A stretch of 64,000 bases of DNA from Streptomyces sulphureus DSM 40104 (GCF_000381025.1 NZ_KB905826.1:1-64000), one strand, 5' to 3'; counted from the stretch's first letter, positions 24,163 to 33,572 are shown. Made by a program: numbers and translations. The notes: generated by a model not told the origin, from the letters alone.

Positions 24163-25920
24163 GTGGGTGTGCGGTGGAGCGCGGCCGCGCGCTGGGGTGG
24201 TCGGGTGCTCGCCGGCGTTGTAGTCCTCGCCGTCGTCGGCCTGTTGCCGTGGCTCGCCAGGACCGACCCGGCGCGCGCGATCCTGCACGCGCGGTACGTC
24301 GAGCGTGAACCGACCCCCGAGGCCCTCGCCGCGGTCCGCGCCGAGACCGGGCTCGACGACGGGCCGCTCGCCGTCCTCGGACGGTGGCTGGGCGGTCTCC
24401 TCCGCGGCGACCTGGGAAGCTCCTGGGTCTCTGGGCAGCCGGTCGGTTCCGATGCCTTCGCTGCGCTGGGTGTCTCGTTGACGTTGATGGGGGCCGCGCT
24501 GCTTGTCGCGGTCGTGCTCGCCGCGCTGCTCGGCGTCCGGACCCTGCGGCAGGGGGCGCTCGGACGCACACCGCGCAGCGCGCGGGCGGGTGCGGGTGGC
24601 GCGGTGCTCGCCGCGCTCCCCGAGTTCCTCCTGGCGTCGGTGCTCGCGACCGTCTTCGCCGTGCAGTTGGGGTGGTTCCCCGCCCTGGGGTGGGGCGGGG
24701 CGCACGAGGCGGTGCTGCCGGCGCTCGCCATGGGGGTGCCCGCCGGCGCGGTCCTCGGACGCCTCCTCGACGACGCGCTCCCCGCCGCCTTCGCCGAGCC
24801 GTGGGCGCGTGCCAACGCGGCCGCCGGGCTGCCGCCCGCGCGGATCGCGCGGCATGCGCTCCGGCGCGTACTGCCGCCGCTGCTGCCGCAGTTCGGGTTC
24901 GTCGCCGTCGGGCTGACGGGCGGTGCCGTCGCCGTCGAGACGCTCTTCGCCGTGCCGGGCCTTGGCGGTCTGGCACGGGAGGCGGCGCTGGCGCAGGACC
25001 TTCCCGTGCTCCAGGCGTGCGTGCTTCTGCTGCTGCTCGTCGGGTTCGGGGCGGGCGCCGCGGTCGGCGCGGGCCGGCGCGCGCTGCTCGGACCCGCGCT
25101 CGAGGCGGGTGCGCTTCCCGGGCTGCGGCGCCCGCGGGCGGCCGTCGGCGGCGCACGGGTCCTCGGCGCCGTGTGCCTGGGGGCGCTGCTGCTCGCGTTG
25201 ATCGTCGCGGGGTTGCTGCGCGATCCGCTCCAAGTGGACACGGCTGCACGGCTCGTGGCTCCCGACGCCGCGCATCCGCTCGGCACCGACTCGCTCGGCC
25301 GTGACGTCCTCGCTCGGCTGGGGCACGGTGCCGCACGCACCTGCCTCACCGCGGTGGGGGTCGCCGGCGTGGTGCTCGTCGCCGGGGTGCTCGTGGGGCT
25401 CGCGGGGCGGTGGACGGAGGGGCTGCGCGAGGTGGTCAACGCGCTGCCGCCGGTGCTCGCCGGGCTCGTGGTCGCCGGTGTCTTCGGGCCCGGCGCGTGG
25501 GGCGCGGCGGCCGCCGTCGCGCTGGTGAGCTGGGCGCCGCTCGCGGCGCACACGGCGGCGCTCCACGAGGAGGAGCGCGCCGCCGCGCATCTGGAGAGTG
25601 CCGTCGCGCTCGGCGCGAGCCGGGGGCACATCCTGCGCCGTCACGTGCTCCCCGGCGTCCTCCCACCGGTCGCACGCAACGCGCTGCTGCGCATCCCAGC
25701 GCTCGCTCTCGCGCTCGCCTCCCTGGGCTTCCTCGGCCTCGGCGCCGAGCCGCCCGCGCCCGAGTGGGGCCGGATGCTCTCCGAGAACCTGCCGTACGCC
25801 GAACGCGCCCCCTGGGCGGTGCTCGCGCCGGCGGGAGGGCTCGTTGCCGTGGGCGTACTCGCCGTGCTCCTGGGCGCGTTGGGCACGGGCGAGCGCGTAC
25901 GGCGGGAGGCGTCCGCATGA
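24163..25920 (+). CDS. Fused double ABC permease (DppB-DppC type)
   Basis: A 585-residue protein joining two permease subunits that are normally separate. Residues 1-310 resemble DppB-like permeases, with a coupling-helix motif GLPPARIARHALRRVLPPLL. Residues about 325-585 resemble DppC, with LGTDSLGRDVLARLGHGAAR and the coupling motif ALGASRGHILRRHVLPG. Each half has its own set of about six membrane segments. GTG 24163 begins 2 bases after the binding-protein stop; GTG 24169 is also possible. No ATPase gene lies in the operon, so the complex would need ATP-binding subunits made elsewhere. The stop overlaps the MFS ATG. Confidence 0.87.
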   Translation: MGVRWSAAARWGGRVLAGVVVLAVVGLLPWLARTDPARAILHARYVEREPTPEALAAVRAETGLDDGPLAVLGRWLGGLLRGDLGSSWVSGQPVGSDAFAALGVSLTLMGAALLVAVVLAALLGVRTLRQGALGRTPRSARAGAGGAVLAALPEFLLASVLATVFAVQLGWFPALGWGGAHEAVLPALAMGVPAGAVLGRLLDDALPAAFAEPWARANAAAGLPPARIARHALRRVLPPLLPQFGFVAVGLTGGAVAVETLFAVPGLGGLAREAALAQDLPVLQACVLLLLLVGFGAGAAVGAGRRALLGPALEAGALPGLRRPRAAVGGARVLGAVCLGALLLALIVAGLLRDPLQVDTAARLVAPDAAHPLGTDSLGRDVLARLGHGAARTCLTAVGVAGVVLVAGVLVGLAGRWTEGLREVVNALPPVLAGLVVAGVFGPGAWGAAAAVALVSWAPLAAHTAALHEEERAAAHLESAVALGASRGHILRRHVLPGVLPPVARNALLRIPALALALASLGFLGLGAEPPAPEWGRMLSENLPYAERAPWAVLAPAGGLVAVGVLAVLLGALGTGERVRREASA

Positions 25921-27227
25921 ACACTCCGGACGAGGGCGGAACGCGGCGCTCGCACGAGCGGCAGAAGACGGCCGCCACCCCGGTCGACGGGCTGCGGAAC
26001 CGCGGCCGCTCGCTCCGCCAGATGCACGAGCTGCCGCCGCTGCTCAAACTCCTCGCCGGGACCCAACTCGCCTTCAACGTCGGCTTCTACGCCGTCCTCC
26101 CCTACCTCGCCGCGCACCTCGGGGACGGCGGGCTCGGCATGGCCGGCTGGCTCGTCGGACTCGTGCTGGGGCTGCGCACCTTCAGCCAGCAGGGGCTCTT
26201 CGTGGTCGGGGGCGCGCTCACCGACAGGTTCGGGCCGCGGCCCGTCGTCCTCGCCGGGTGCGTGCTGCGGATCGCCGGTTTCGTGTGGCTGGGGTACGCG
26301 GGGTCGACGGCGGGGGTCGTCGGTGCCGTCGTCGTGGTCGGCTTTGCGGCCGCGCTCTTCTCGCCGGCCGTCGAGTCGGAGACGGCGCGCCAGGCCGTGC
26401 GCCACGAGGAGGCGACGGGGCGACCGCGCGCCGGGACGCTCGCCGTCTTCTCCGCCGCGGGGCAGGCCGGCGCCTTCCTCGGCCCGCTGCTCGGCTCGCT
26501 GCTGCTCCTTGCGGACTTCCGGACCGCCTGCTGGGCCGGCGTCGCCGTCTTCGTCGCCGTCCTCGCGGGGCACTGGCGGCTGCTCCCGGGCGGCAGGCCC
26601 GTACGTCCTCCGCGCGGCGGGGAACCGGCGGGCGCATGGCAGGAGTTGCTGGGCAACGGCAGGTTCCTGCTCCTCTGCCTCGCTTACGGCAGCTACCTGC
26701 TCGGCTACAACCAGTTCTATCTGGCGCTGCCCCAGGAGGTCGTGCGGGCCACAGGGAGCCAGTCCGCGCTCGGCTGGCTCTTCGCGCTCTCCTCGCTGCT
26801 CGTCGTCACCGCCCAACTCCCCGTCACCAGGGCCGCGGGCGCGCGCCTGGGCCAGCGCACCGCGCTGCTCGCCGGGCTCGGCCTCGTGGCCTGCGGGTTC
26901 GGGTGCGTGGCCGCCGCGGCGCCGCTCGGGCTGACGGGTGCGCCCGGGCTGCTGCCCGCGGCCGCGTACGTCATGCTGCTCACGCTCGGGCAGATGCTCG
27001 TGGTGCCGGCCGCGCGTTCGCTCGTCACGGAGCTGGTGCCCGAGCACCGTCTCGGGTTGGGGATGGGCGTGCTCTCGTCGGTCTCGGGGCTGCTCGTCCT
27101 CGCGGGCAGCTCGGCCACGGGTGCGCTGCTCGGCGGACCGCTGCCGTACGGGGCGGCCTGGGCCGTACTCGCCGTGCTGCCGCTCCTCGGCGCTGCGGCG
27201 GGCGCAGCGGTCCGCGTGCGGCGCTGA
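25917..27227 (+). CDS. MFS transporter of the Zur-box operon
   Basis: A 436-residue major facilitator with about 12 membrane segments and a hydrophilic N-terminal leader of about 40 residues. The loop motif GGALTDRFGPRPVVLAG is the MFS A motif. It overlaps the permease gene by four bases (ATGA), so it belongs to the operon. In staphylopine and similar opine systems an MFS protein exports the metallophore that an SBP_bac_5 transporter brings back. The same pairing here would fit metallophore export, but no synthesis genes (cntKLM-like) are in the window. Confidence 0.87.
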   Translation: MNTPDEGGTRRSHERQKTAATPVDGLRNRGRSLRQMHELPPLLKLLAGTQLAFNVGFYAVLPYLAAHLGDGGLGMAGWLVGLVLGLRTFSQQGLFVVGGALTDRFGPRPVVLAGCVLRIAGFVWLGYAGSTAGVVGAVVVVGFAAALFSPAVESETARQAVRHEEATGRPRAGTLAVFSAAGQAGAFLGPLLGSLLLLADFRTACWAGVAVFVAVLAGHWRLLPGGRPVRPPRGGEPAGAWQELLGNGRFLLLCLAYGSYLLGYNQFYLALPQEVVRATGSQSALGWLFALSSLLVVTAQLPVTRAAGARLGQRTALLAGLGLVACGFGCVAAAAPLGLTGAPGLLPAAAYVMLLTLGQMLVVPAARSLVTELVPEHRLGLGMGVLSSVSGLLVLAGSSATGALLGGPLPYGAAWAVLAVLPLLGAAAGAAVRVRR

Positions 27228-27327
27228 CGTAACCGGAACTCGCGTCGGCGCGGCGGCGGTTGGTTCACGTGCGGGCGCTCCGTACGGTGGTCGCAGCCCG
27301 CCCCGACCGCAGCAGGAAGGCGCAACC

Positions 27328-27732
27328 GTGACCGCTCAGCTCTCCGACGCCCTGAAGAAGACACTCGACGGCAAGGTCTTCGTCGTCGTCGCCACCGTGC
27401 AGCCCGACGGAAGCCCGCAGCTCTCGCCGGTGTGGGTCCAGCGCGACGGAGACGACCTGCTCGTCTCCACCACCGCTGACCGCCGCAAGGCCCTCAACCT
27501 CCAGCGCGATCCGAGGGTGAGCGTCGTCGTGCAGCCCGCCGAGGACCCCTACCTCTACGCGGAGATCCGCGGCAAGGCGACCCTCACCACCGAGGGCGGG
27601 CAGCAGCTCATCGACGAGCTCGCGCAGAAGTACGTCGGCAGGCCGTACGCGGAGTTCAACCCCTCCTCTGCCGGCGAGGCCGAGCGCCTGGTGGTGCGCA
27701 TCACTCCGCGCAAGGTCGTCGGCCGGATGTGA
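27328..27732 (+). CDS. PPOX-class F420/FMN-dependent protein
   Basis: A 134-residue pyridoxamine-phosphate-oxidase-like split-barrel protein, of the class that in actinobacteria often uses F420. It shows the typical start with FVVVATVQPDGSPQLSPVWV, the strand DDLLVSTTADRRKALNLQRD and the final LVVRITPRKVVG. GTG 27328 has AGGAAGG 9 bases upstream. It is a single gene between the transport operon and cysS. Cofactor and substrate are not determinable here. Confidence 0.88.
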   Translation: MTAQLSDALKKTLDGKVFVVVATVQPDGSPQLSPVWVQRDGDDLLVSTTADRRKALNLQRDPRVSVVVQPAEDPYLYAEIRGKATLTTEGGQQLIDELAQKYVGRPYAEFNPSSAGEAERLVVRITPRKVVGRM

Positions 27733-27827
27733 CGTACGCGGGGGCCGCCGAGGCTCGCCCCGCGGCGGTCGCCCGCCCCGTACCCCGACCCCGGCACGCC
27801 CCTTCGGCAGGCCGCTACCCTTGATGC

Positions 27828-29225
27828 GTGACTCTTCGCCTGTACGACACCAGCGCCCGGCAGATCCGTGACTTCAACCCCCTCGTGCCGGGTTGTGTCT
27901 CGATCTACCTCTGCGGCGCCACCGTCCAGGCACCGCCGCACATCGGCCACGTCCGCTCCGGCCTCGACTTCGACATCATGCGCCGGTGGTTCGCCCACCG
28001 CGGCTACGACGTGACGTTCATCCGCAACGTCACCGACATCGACGACAAGATCATCGTCAAGGCGGCCGCCCAGGGCCGCCCATGGTGGGAGATCGGCTAC
28101 GCCAACGAGCGCGCGTTCAGCGAGGCTTACGAGGCCCTCGGCTGCCTCCCGCCGACCTACGAGCCGCGCGCGACCGGGCACATCCCCGAGATGATCACGA
28201 TGATGCAGCGCCTGATCGACGAGGGCCACGCCTACCCCGCGGACGGCAACGTCTACTTCGACGTCCGCTCCTACCCGCAGTACCTCTCCCTCTCCAACCA
28301 GGACCTCGACAACCTCCTCCAGCCCGAGGGCGAGGGCGAGACGGGCAAGCGCGACCCGCGCGACTTCGCGCTCTGGAAGGCGGCGAAGCCGGGCGAGCCG
28401 AGCTGGGAGACGCCCTGGGGGCCCGGGCGCCCGGGCTGGCACCTCGAGTGCTCGGCGATGGCGCACAAGTACCTCGGCTCCGCCTTCGACATCCACGGCG
28501 GCGGCATCGACCTCGTCTTCCCCCACCACGAGAACGAGCTCGCCCAATCCCACTGCTACGGCGACGAGTTCGCGAGCTACTGGGTGCACAACGCCTGGGT
28601 GACGATGAGCGGCGAGAAGATGAGCAAGTCGCTCGGGAACTCCGTCCTAGTCAGCGAGATGGTGAAGCGCTGGCGTCCGATCGTCCTCCGCTACTACCTC
28701 GGCACGGTGCACTACCGCTCCACGATCGAGTACAGCGAGGAGGCGCTCCGCGAGGCCGAGGCGGCCTTCGGACGCATCGAGGGCTTCCTCCAGCGGGCCG
28801 CGGACACGGTCGGCACCTCGGCGCCGGCCGCCGAGGTGCCCGAGCAGTTCGCCGAGGCGATGGACGACGACTTCGCGGTGCCGCAGGCGCTCGCCGTCCT
28901 CCACACCACCGTCCGGCAGGGCAACGCGGCCCTCGCCGATGGCGACGAGGCGACCGCCGCCGCCGCGCTCGCGGACGTCCGTGCGATGCTTGGCGTCCTC
29001 GGTCTCGACCCGCTCGACGCACAGTGGGCGTCCGCCGGCGAAACGGGCCGCGGCGAGGAGCTGCACTCGGTGGTCGACTCCCTCGTCCGGCTCGTGCTGG
29101 AGCAGCGCCAGGCCGCCCGTGCCCGCAAGGACTACGCGACGGCCGACGCCCTCCGCGACGACCTCAAGCAGGCCGGGCTGCTGATCGAGGACACCCCCTC
29201 GGGACCGCGCTGGGAGCTCGAGTGA
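27828..29225 (+). CDS. cysS: Cysteinyl-tRNA synthetase
   Basis: Charges tRNA-Cys. The 465-residue class I synthetase has the HIGH motif (PPHIGHVRSGL), the KMSKS motif (GEKMSKSLGNS), and zinc ligands at Cys29, in WHLECSAM and in FPHHENELAQS. Length is typical and this is the synthetase rather than its MshC paralogue, because the tRNA-binding C-terminal region is present. The GTG start has no ribosome site and TACCCT ends 6 bases before it, so the mRNA may be leaderless. rlmB follows in the same direction after 61 bases. Confidence 0.96.
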   Translation: MTLRLYDTSARQIRDFNPLVPGCVSIYLCGATVQAPPHIGHVRSGLDFDIMRRWFAHRGYDVTFIRNVTDIDDKIIVKAAAQGRPWWEIGYANERAFSEAYEALGCLPPTYEPRATGHIPEMITMMQRLIDEGHAYPADGNVYFDVRSYPQYLSLSNQDLDNLLQPEGEGETGKRDPRDFALWKAAKPGEPSWETPWGPGRPGWHLECSAMAHKYLGSAFDIHGGGIDLVFPHHENELAQSHCYGDEFASYWVHNAWVTMSGEKMSKSLGNSVLVSEMVKRWRPIVLRYYLGTVHYRSTIEYSEEALREAEAAFGRIEGFLQRAADTVGTSAPAAEVPEQFAEAMDDDFAVPQALAVLHTTVRQGNAALADGDEATAAAALADVRAMLGVLGLDPLDAQWASAGETGRGEELHSVVDSLVRLVLEQRQAARARKDYATADALRDDLKQAGLLIEDTPSGPRWELE

Positions 29226-29286
29226 CCCGGCCGCGCCGGGCGGCTCCCCGCACCGAGCAAGACCCACGACAGGAGACAGTGCCCTG

Positions 29287-30237
29287 ATGGCCGGTAACAG
29301 CCAGCGCCCCAACCGGCGTACGTCGAACAAGAAGGGCGCCCAGGTCGGCAGCGGCGGCCAGCGCCGCCGCGGCCTCCAGGGCAAGGGGCCGACCCCGCCC
29401 GCCGAGATGCGCAAGGGCCACGCCAAGCAGCGGGCCGCGCAGGCGAAGGCGCGCCGCGAACAGTCCCGCTCGCCGCGCAAGGGTGCGCCGGGCAGCACGG
29501 CGGAGCTCGTCGTCGGGCGGAACAGCGTCGCCGAGGCGCTGCGCGAGGGCGTGCCCGCCAACGCGCTCTACGTCCAGCAGTTCATCGACAACGACGACCG
29601 GGTGCGGGAGAGCGTGCAGCTCGCCGGCGAGCACGCGGAGATCCGCCTCGTCGAGGCCCCCCGCGCCGAGCTCGACCGGATGACCAACGGCCTCAATCAC
29701 CAGGGCGTGGTCCTCCAGATCCCGCCGTACGAGTACGCGCATCCGGACGATCTGACGGCCGCGGCCTTCGACGCGGGCGAGGAGCCGCTGATCGTCGCCC
29801 TCGACGGCGTCACCGATCCGCGGAACCTCGGCGCGGTCGTCCGCTCGGTCTCCGCCTTCGGCGGGCACGGTGTCGTCGTGCCCCAGCGGCGGGCGGCCGG
29901 GATGACGGCCGGCGCGTGGAAGAGCTCGGCGGGGACCGCAGCGCGTACGCCCGTCGCCAAGGCGACCAACCTGACGCGGGCGCTGGAGGCGTACAAGAAG
30001 GCCGGCCTCACCGTCGTCGGGCTCGCGGCCGAGGGCGAGGTCGGGCTCGACGAACTCCGCGCGCTCGACGGGCCCGTGGCGGTCGTGGTGGGCAGCGAGG
30101 GCAAGGGGCTCTCGCGGCTTGTCGGCGAGGCGTGCGACATCACGGTGCGGATTCCGATGCCGGGGGGCGCGGAGTCGCTCAACGCCGGTGTGGCGACGGG
30201 CGTCGTTCTCTACGAGGCGTCGAGGCGCCGGGCCTGA
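29287..30237 (+). CDS. rlmB: 23S rRNA (guanosine-2'-O)-methyltransferase RlmB
   Basis: SpoU/TrmH-family enzyme that methylates the ribose of G2251 (E. coli numbering) in 23S rRNA. The 316-residue protein has a basic, disordered N-terminal tail of about 70 residues, a substrate-binding domain (VVGRNSVAEALREG), and the knotted SPOUT domain. The three SPOUT motifs are LDGVTDPRNLGAVVRS, VVVGSEGKGLSRL and MPGGAESLNAGVATGVVLYE. It follows cysS, a conserved pairing in actinobacteria. Confidence 0.94.
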   Translation: MAGNSQRPNRRTSNKKGAQVGSGGQRRRGLQGKGPTPPAEMRKGHAKQRAAQAKARREQSRSPRKGAPGSTAELVVGRNSVAEALREGVPANALYVQQFIDNDDRVRESVQLAGEHAEIRLVEAPRAELDRMTNGLNHQGVVLQIPPYEYAHPDDLTAAAFDAGEEPLIVALDGVTDPRNLGAVVRSVSAFGGHGVVVPQRRAAGMTAGAWKSSAGTAARTPVAKATNLTRALEAYKKAGLTVVGLAAEGEVGLDELRALDGPVAVVVGSEGKGLSRLVGEACDITVRIPMPGGAESLNAGVATGVVLYEASRRRA

Positions 30238-30345
30238 GTCCGGAGGCTCTACTGCCGCCCGTATGCCGGGAGTTGAGGGCCTTGACGGGTCTCGGACACA
30301 TCGGAGCGGTCAAAGCAGTGTCCTAAGCGTCCATCACTCGGTTAG

Positions 30346-32115
30346 ATGAGTGTGGACACCAGAACTCGCCGCACCCCCACGCCCCCGGGTCCCGCGCAGG
30401 GGGGTCCGGCGTCTCCTCGCGCACGCAGTTCGTCAGCCGGCGGGTCGGGGGGTCGGGGCGGCTTTCTCGACGACGAGTCGGTGCTCAGCTCAGTGAGAGT
30501 CGCCTCCGACCCGGCCGAAGTGATCGTCAACCACGTCAGCTTCCGGGTGCAGTTGGGCGGCGAGTCCGCTCCCCGCAGCACCTCATTCGCCGACACGGCG
30601 CCGCTTCCGACGGTCTCCCCCGAAGCGGTGGGCGGTGCGGTCGGCGCCGACTCCGGGCGCCGGCGCGCGCCCGTCGTGTGGAGCGGTAAGACGGCGCCGG
30701 GCGCAGGCCTCCCGACGGAGCTGCTCCGCGCCGTACCGTCGGGAGGCGCGGCGCCGACCGCGGCACAACCGGCCCTCACGCCCGTACCCGGCCCGCAGAC
30801 ACGGGTGCTGCCCCGGGTCAACCGCGGGACGGGCCCCACACCGACGATCGGCTCCCCGCGCGGCCCCGGTGCGCCCGAGGGCCCCGAGAGCGTCCCCTCC
30901 GCCGAGTCCGCACTGCTCACCGGCGTGCGCCAGGCGCGCGGCGCCTTCGACGAGGAAGACCCCTTCGACACGGGCCAGTTGGAGACCGTCACCGACGTCC
31001 GCGGCGACGAGCAGGCCGACGAGCGCCGTGCCCAGCGACAGGCGTACTACCCAGGCCGCCGGATGAACCTCGGCGTCGTCCTGCTTCCGCTCCGCATCTT
31101 CCTCGGCCTCATCTCGCTCTACGCGGGCATGGGCAAGCTCTGCGACCCGGTCTACTTCGACGGCGGCGAACGCGGCTCCATGGTGACGTGGCTGCGTTCC
31201 CTCGAGCCCTGGGCGGTCGCCGAACCGCTCCGGGACTTCGCGCTCGCGCACCCCGTCGGCTCCGGGCTGACCGTCGCCTTCCTCCAGGTGATCGTCGGCG
31301 TCCTCACCGTCCTCGGGCTCTGGCAGCGTGCAGCGGCCGTCCTCGGCGCGCTGCTCTCCGCCGCCCTCCTGCTGACGGTGAGTTGGCGCACCGTCCCCGC
31401 CTACGACGCCCCCGATCTGCTCTACCTCGCGGCGTGGAGCCCTCTCGTGATCGCGGGGGCGCCGGTCTACTCGCTGGACTCGCGGCTGAGCGGTGAGGCA
31501 TGGCGCCGGCTCGGCCCCCGCGTCCCCGTGCGCGACCTGCGGCGCCGGGTGCTGCGGCGGGGGGCGGTGATCGCCACCGTCGTCGTGGGGCTCTCGCTGC
31601 TCGCCGGCTCGATGCTCGGCGGCGCCGTCCGCTCCACCCAGGTCGCCACCGTCCCCGACGACGGCGAGGCGCCCACCAACCAGCTCCCCGGCTCCCCGCT
31701 GCCGCAGCGACCGGGCGCCGACGAGCGCGGCGACGCTTCGACGCAGGGCCCGGAGGGCGGCACGGTCGGCGCCCCGGGAGGCGCACGCCAGCAGGAGCCG
31801 GACGACTCGGCGGCCGAGCAGGAGCGCGAGGAGGACCGGACGACAAACCCGGAGACGGCCCGCGAGCAGGGTCAGGAGTCAGAGTCGGTGCCGCAGCAGT
31901 CGGCTCCGCCGCAGCAGCAGCCCCCGCCCCAGCCCTCGGCCGGCGGTCAGACGACCGGCCCCGGCACGGCCCCGGACTCCTCCGCCTCGGCAGGCGGCGG
32001 CGGGGCGCAGCACAGCGAGCCCGAGCCCGACTCGCCGCAGAGCGGCGGCAGTTCGCCGGAGGGCGACGACTCGGGTGGCGGCCGTGGGGCTCTGGGCGGC
32101 CTGCTGGGACGCTGA
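30346..32115 (+). CDS. DoxX-family membrane protein with long disordered tails
   Basis: A 589-residue protein. Residues 1-240 are Pro/Arg/Gly-rich and probably cytoplasmic. A DoxX domain follows (about 245-385), with four membrane segments beginning MNLGVVLLPLRIFLGLISLYAGMG and containing the DoxX hallmark GxGKL-like MGKLCDP. A further hydrophobic segment is at about 405-425, and the last 150 residues are Gln/Pro/Ser/Glu-rich. DoxX proteins in mycobacteria act with a superoxide dismutase and a thiosulfate sulfurtransferase; the function of this long form is unknown. Confidence 0.85.
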   Translation: MSVDTRTRRTPTPPGPAQGGPASPRARSSSAGGSGGRGGFLDDESVLSSVRVASDPAEVIVNHVSFRVQLGGESAPRSTSFADTAPLPTVSPEAVGGAVGADSGRRRAPVVWSGKTAPGAGLPTELLRAVPSGGAAPTAAQPALTPVPGPQTRVLPRVNRGTGPTPTIGSPRGPGAPEGPESVPSAESALLTGVRQARGAFDEEDPFDTGQLETVTDVRGDEQADERRAQRQAYYPGRRMNLGVVLLPLRIFLGLISLYAGMGKLCDPVYFDGGERGSMVTWLRSLEPWAVAEPLRDFALAHPVGSGLTVAFLQVIVGVLTVLGLWQRAAAVLGALLSAALLLTVSWRTVPAYDAPDLLYLAAWSPLVIAGAPVYSLDSRLSGEAWRRLGPRVPVRDLRRRVLRRGAVIATVVVGLSLLAGSMLGGAVRSTQVATVPDDGEAPTNQLPGSPLPQRPGADERGDASTQGPEGGTVGAPGGARQQEPDDSAAEQEREEDRTTNPETAREQGQESESVPQQSAPPQQQPPPQPSAGGQTTGPGTAPDSSASAGGGGAQHSEPEPDSPQSGGSSPEGDDSGGGRGALGGLLGR

Positions 32116-32205
32116 TTCCCCGCGCCCGCCGTCTCGCCCGGCGGGCGCGGATTCGGTTGCCAAGCGCCCTTCGTACGACGGCGATTGACGGCGCCGGCGC
32201 CCGGA

Positions 32206-32919
32206 TCAGCCGTGACCGAGTTCCCTCGCCGCCTCGGTGAGGTCCTTGGCGGTGTCGATCGCGCGCCAGTAGGACCCCTGGGGCAGGGGGAACCCGGCGA
32301 GGCGGCGTTCGCGTGCCAGGCGGGGGAACGTCGTCCGTTCGTGGTCGCCGCGCTCGGGGAGGAGGGGCGTGAAGGCGTCGGAGAAGACGTAGACGCCCGC
32401 GTTGATGAGGTAGGGGGACGGGGGCGCCTCGATGAAGTCGAGGACGTGGCCGAACTCGTCGGTCTCGACGGCGCCCCAGGGGATGCGGGGGCGTGCGAGG
32501 GCGAGTGTGGCGAGGGCGCCGCGCTCCGTGTGGAAGGCGGCCATGTCGCGGAGCGAGAACCGCGTCCAGATGTCGCCGTTCGCGGCGTACCAGGGCTCCT
32601 CGGGGCGCGGCAGCGACGCGGCGGCGAACCTCAGCCCGCCGCCCCGGCCCAGCGGCTCGGGTTCCACAACCGTGCTGACGCGCAAGGGGAGTTCCTCGGC
32701 CTCGAGCCAGGACTCCAGGACGTCGGCGAGGTGCCCGCAGGAGACGACCGCGTCGGTGACGCCCTCCGAGGCCAGCCACGTCAACTGGTGACCGATGATC
32801 GGCGTCCCCGTGCCGGGGATCTCGACCATCGGCTTGGGGCGGTCGTCCGTGTAGGGACGCAGCCGCGAGCCCTGGCCGCCGGCCAGGACCACGGCTTGGG
32901 TGGGCTGCTCCGTCGTCAT
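32206..32919 (-). CDS. Sugar nucleotidyltransferase family protein
   Basis: A 237-residue single-domain NTP transferase. The signature loop is VVLAGGQGSRLRPYTDDRPKPM, the metal-binding NGD is in WYAANGDIW, and the catalytic Lys is in IDTAKDL. It probably activates a sugar 1-phosphate with an NTP, as in capsule, teichoic acid or compatible sugar pathways. No partner glycosyltransferase lies next to it. The downstream minus-strand gene order places it apart from the DoxX gene, which converges on it. Confidence 0.87.
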   Translation of the reverse strand: MTTEQPTQAVVLAGGQGSRLRPYTDDRPKPMVEIPGTGTPIIGHQLTWLASEGVTDAVVSCGHLADVLESWLEAEELPLRVSTVVEPEPLGRGGGLRFAAASLPRPEEPWYAANGDIWTRFSLRDMAAFHTERGALATLALARPRIPWGAVETDEFGHVLDFIEAPPSPYLINAGVYVFSDAFTPLLPERGDHERTTFPRLARERRLAGFPLPQGSYWRAIDTAKDLTEAARELGHG

Positions 32920-32991
32920 ACGGGGAGCTTATGCGCAGCCGCCCCCCGACGGCTGCGCGTCGCGGTGCCGGCTCGGCGAACTCCGGCTGCG

Positions 32992-33420
32992 TCAGCCGAC
33001 GTCGGCGACGCCGGTGGCGAACGAGGTGTCGCAGACCGGGCGGGAGAAGGACTGCGCTCCCTGCTGCCCGTACTTCTGCACGGCGGCGCGTCCCAGCGCC
33101 TTGGCGAGGGAGGTGCAGTGCTCGCTCAGCGAGGGCTTGCGGCTGATCTCCTTCTGGAGGCTGGTGAGCGCGGACCCCGGGTCCTTGCGGTGGAGTTCGC
33201 GGGTGAGGCGGTCCAAGAGGGCGCGCTGGGGCGCGCGTTCGGCGCTCCCGGGCTTGGCGTCCGCGTCGGCGTGCTTCGCCGACGCGGTGAGTACCTGGGA
33301 CTCGGCGGCGTCGTTCGCCCACGGGACGCGGGTGACCGCGAGCGTCCCGGAGAGGACGAGGACGACCGGCAGGACGAGAGCGAGGGTGCGGCCGATGCGG
33401 CGGGCTGTGGCGAAGTTCAC
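32992..33420 (-). CDS. Predicted secreted or membrane-anchored small protein
   Basis: A 142-residue protein with an N-terminal hydrophobic segment (RTLALVLPVVLVLSGTLAV, about residues 8-27) that may be a signal anchor. The rest is hydrophilic and helical, with two cysteines (EHCTSL and RPVCDTSF) that could form a disulfide. GTG 33420 is chosen because the upstream extension (start 33465) has no ribosome site and puts charged residues before the signal. No known domain is recognised. It lies between the nucleotidyltransferase and msiK genes, all on the minus strand. Confidence 0.7.
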   Translation of the reverse strand: MNFATARRIGRTLALVLPVVLVLSGTLAVTRVPWANDAAESQVLTASAKHADADAKPGSAERAPQRALLDRLTRELHRKDPGSALTSLQKEISRKPSLSEHCTSLAKALGRAAVQKYGQQGAQSFSRPVCDTSFATGVADVG

Positions 33421-33536
33421 GCGGTGATGGTAACTACTGGTGGCGGTTTGGCGACAATGCGTCACACCTCCGAGCGACGGATTTCGCGGTGCTGTCCGTA
33501 CGGAAGTTGACGCATCCCCCGCGGGGCATGACGCAG

Positions 33537-33572
33537 CGGGGCCGTGCTCCCGTTACCGGAAGCACGGCCCCG
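33537..33572 (-). terminator. Hairpin terminator downstream of msiK
   Basis: A 12-bp perfect stem, CGGGGCCGTGCT (33537-33548) with AGCACGGCCCCG (33561-33572), and a 12-base loop. It lies about 80 bases beyond the msiK stop codon. Confidence 0.85.

Noticed and set aside
27262..27285. Possible PHO box before the PPOX gene (single GGTTCACG)
   Set aside because: Only one unit with six of seven core bases; no second unit at 11-base spacing.
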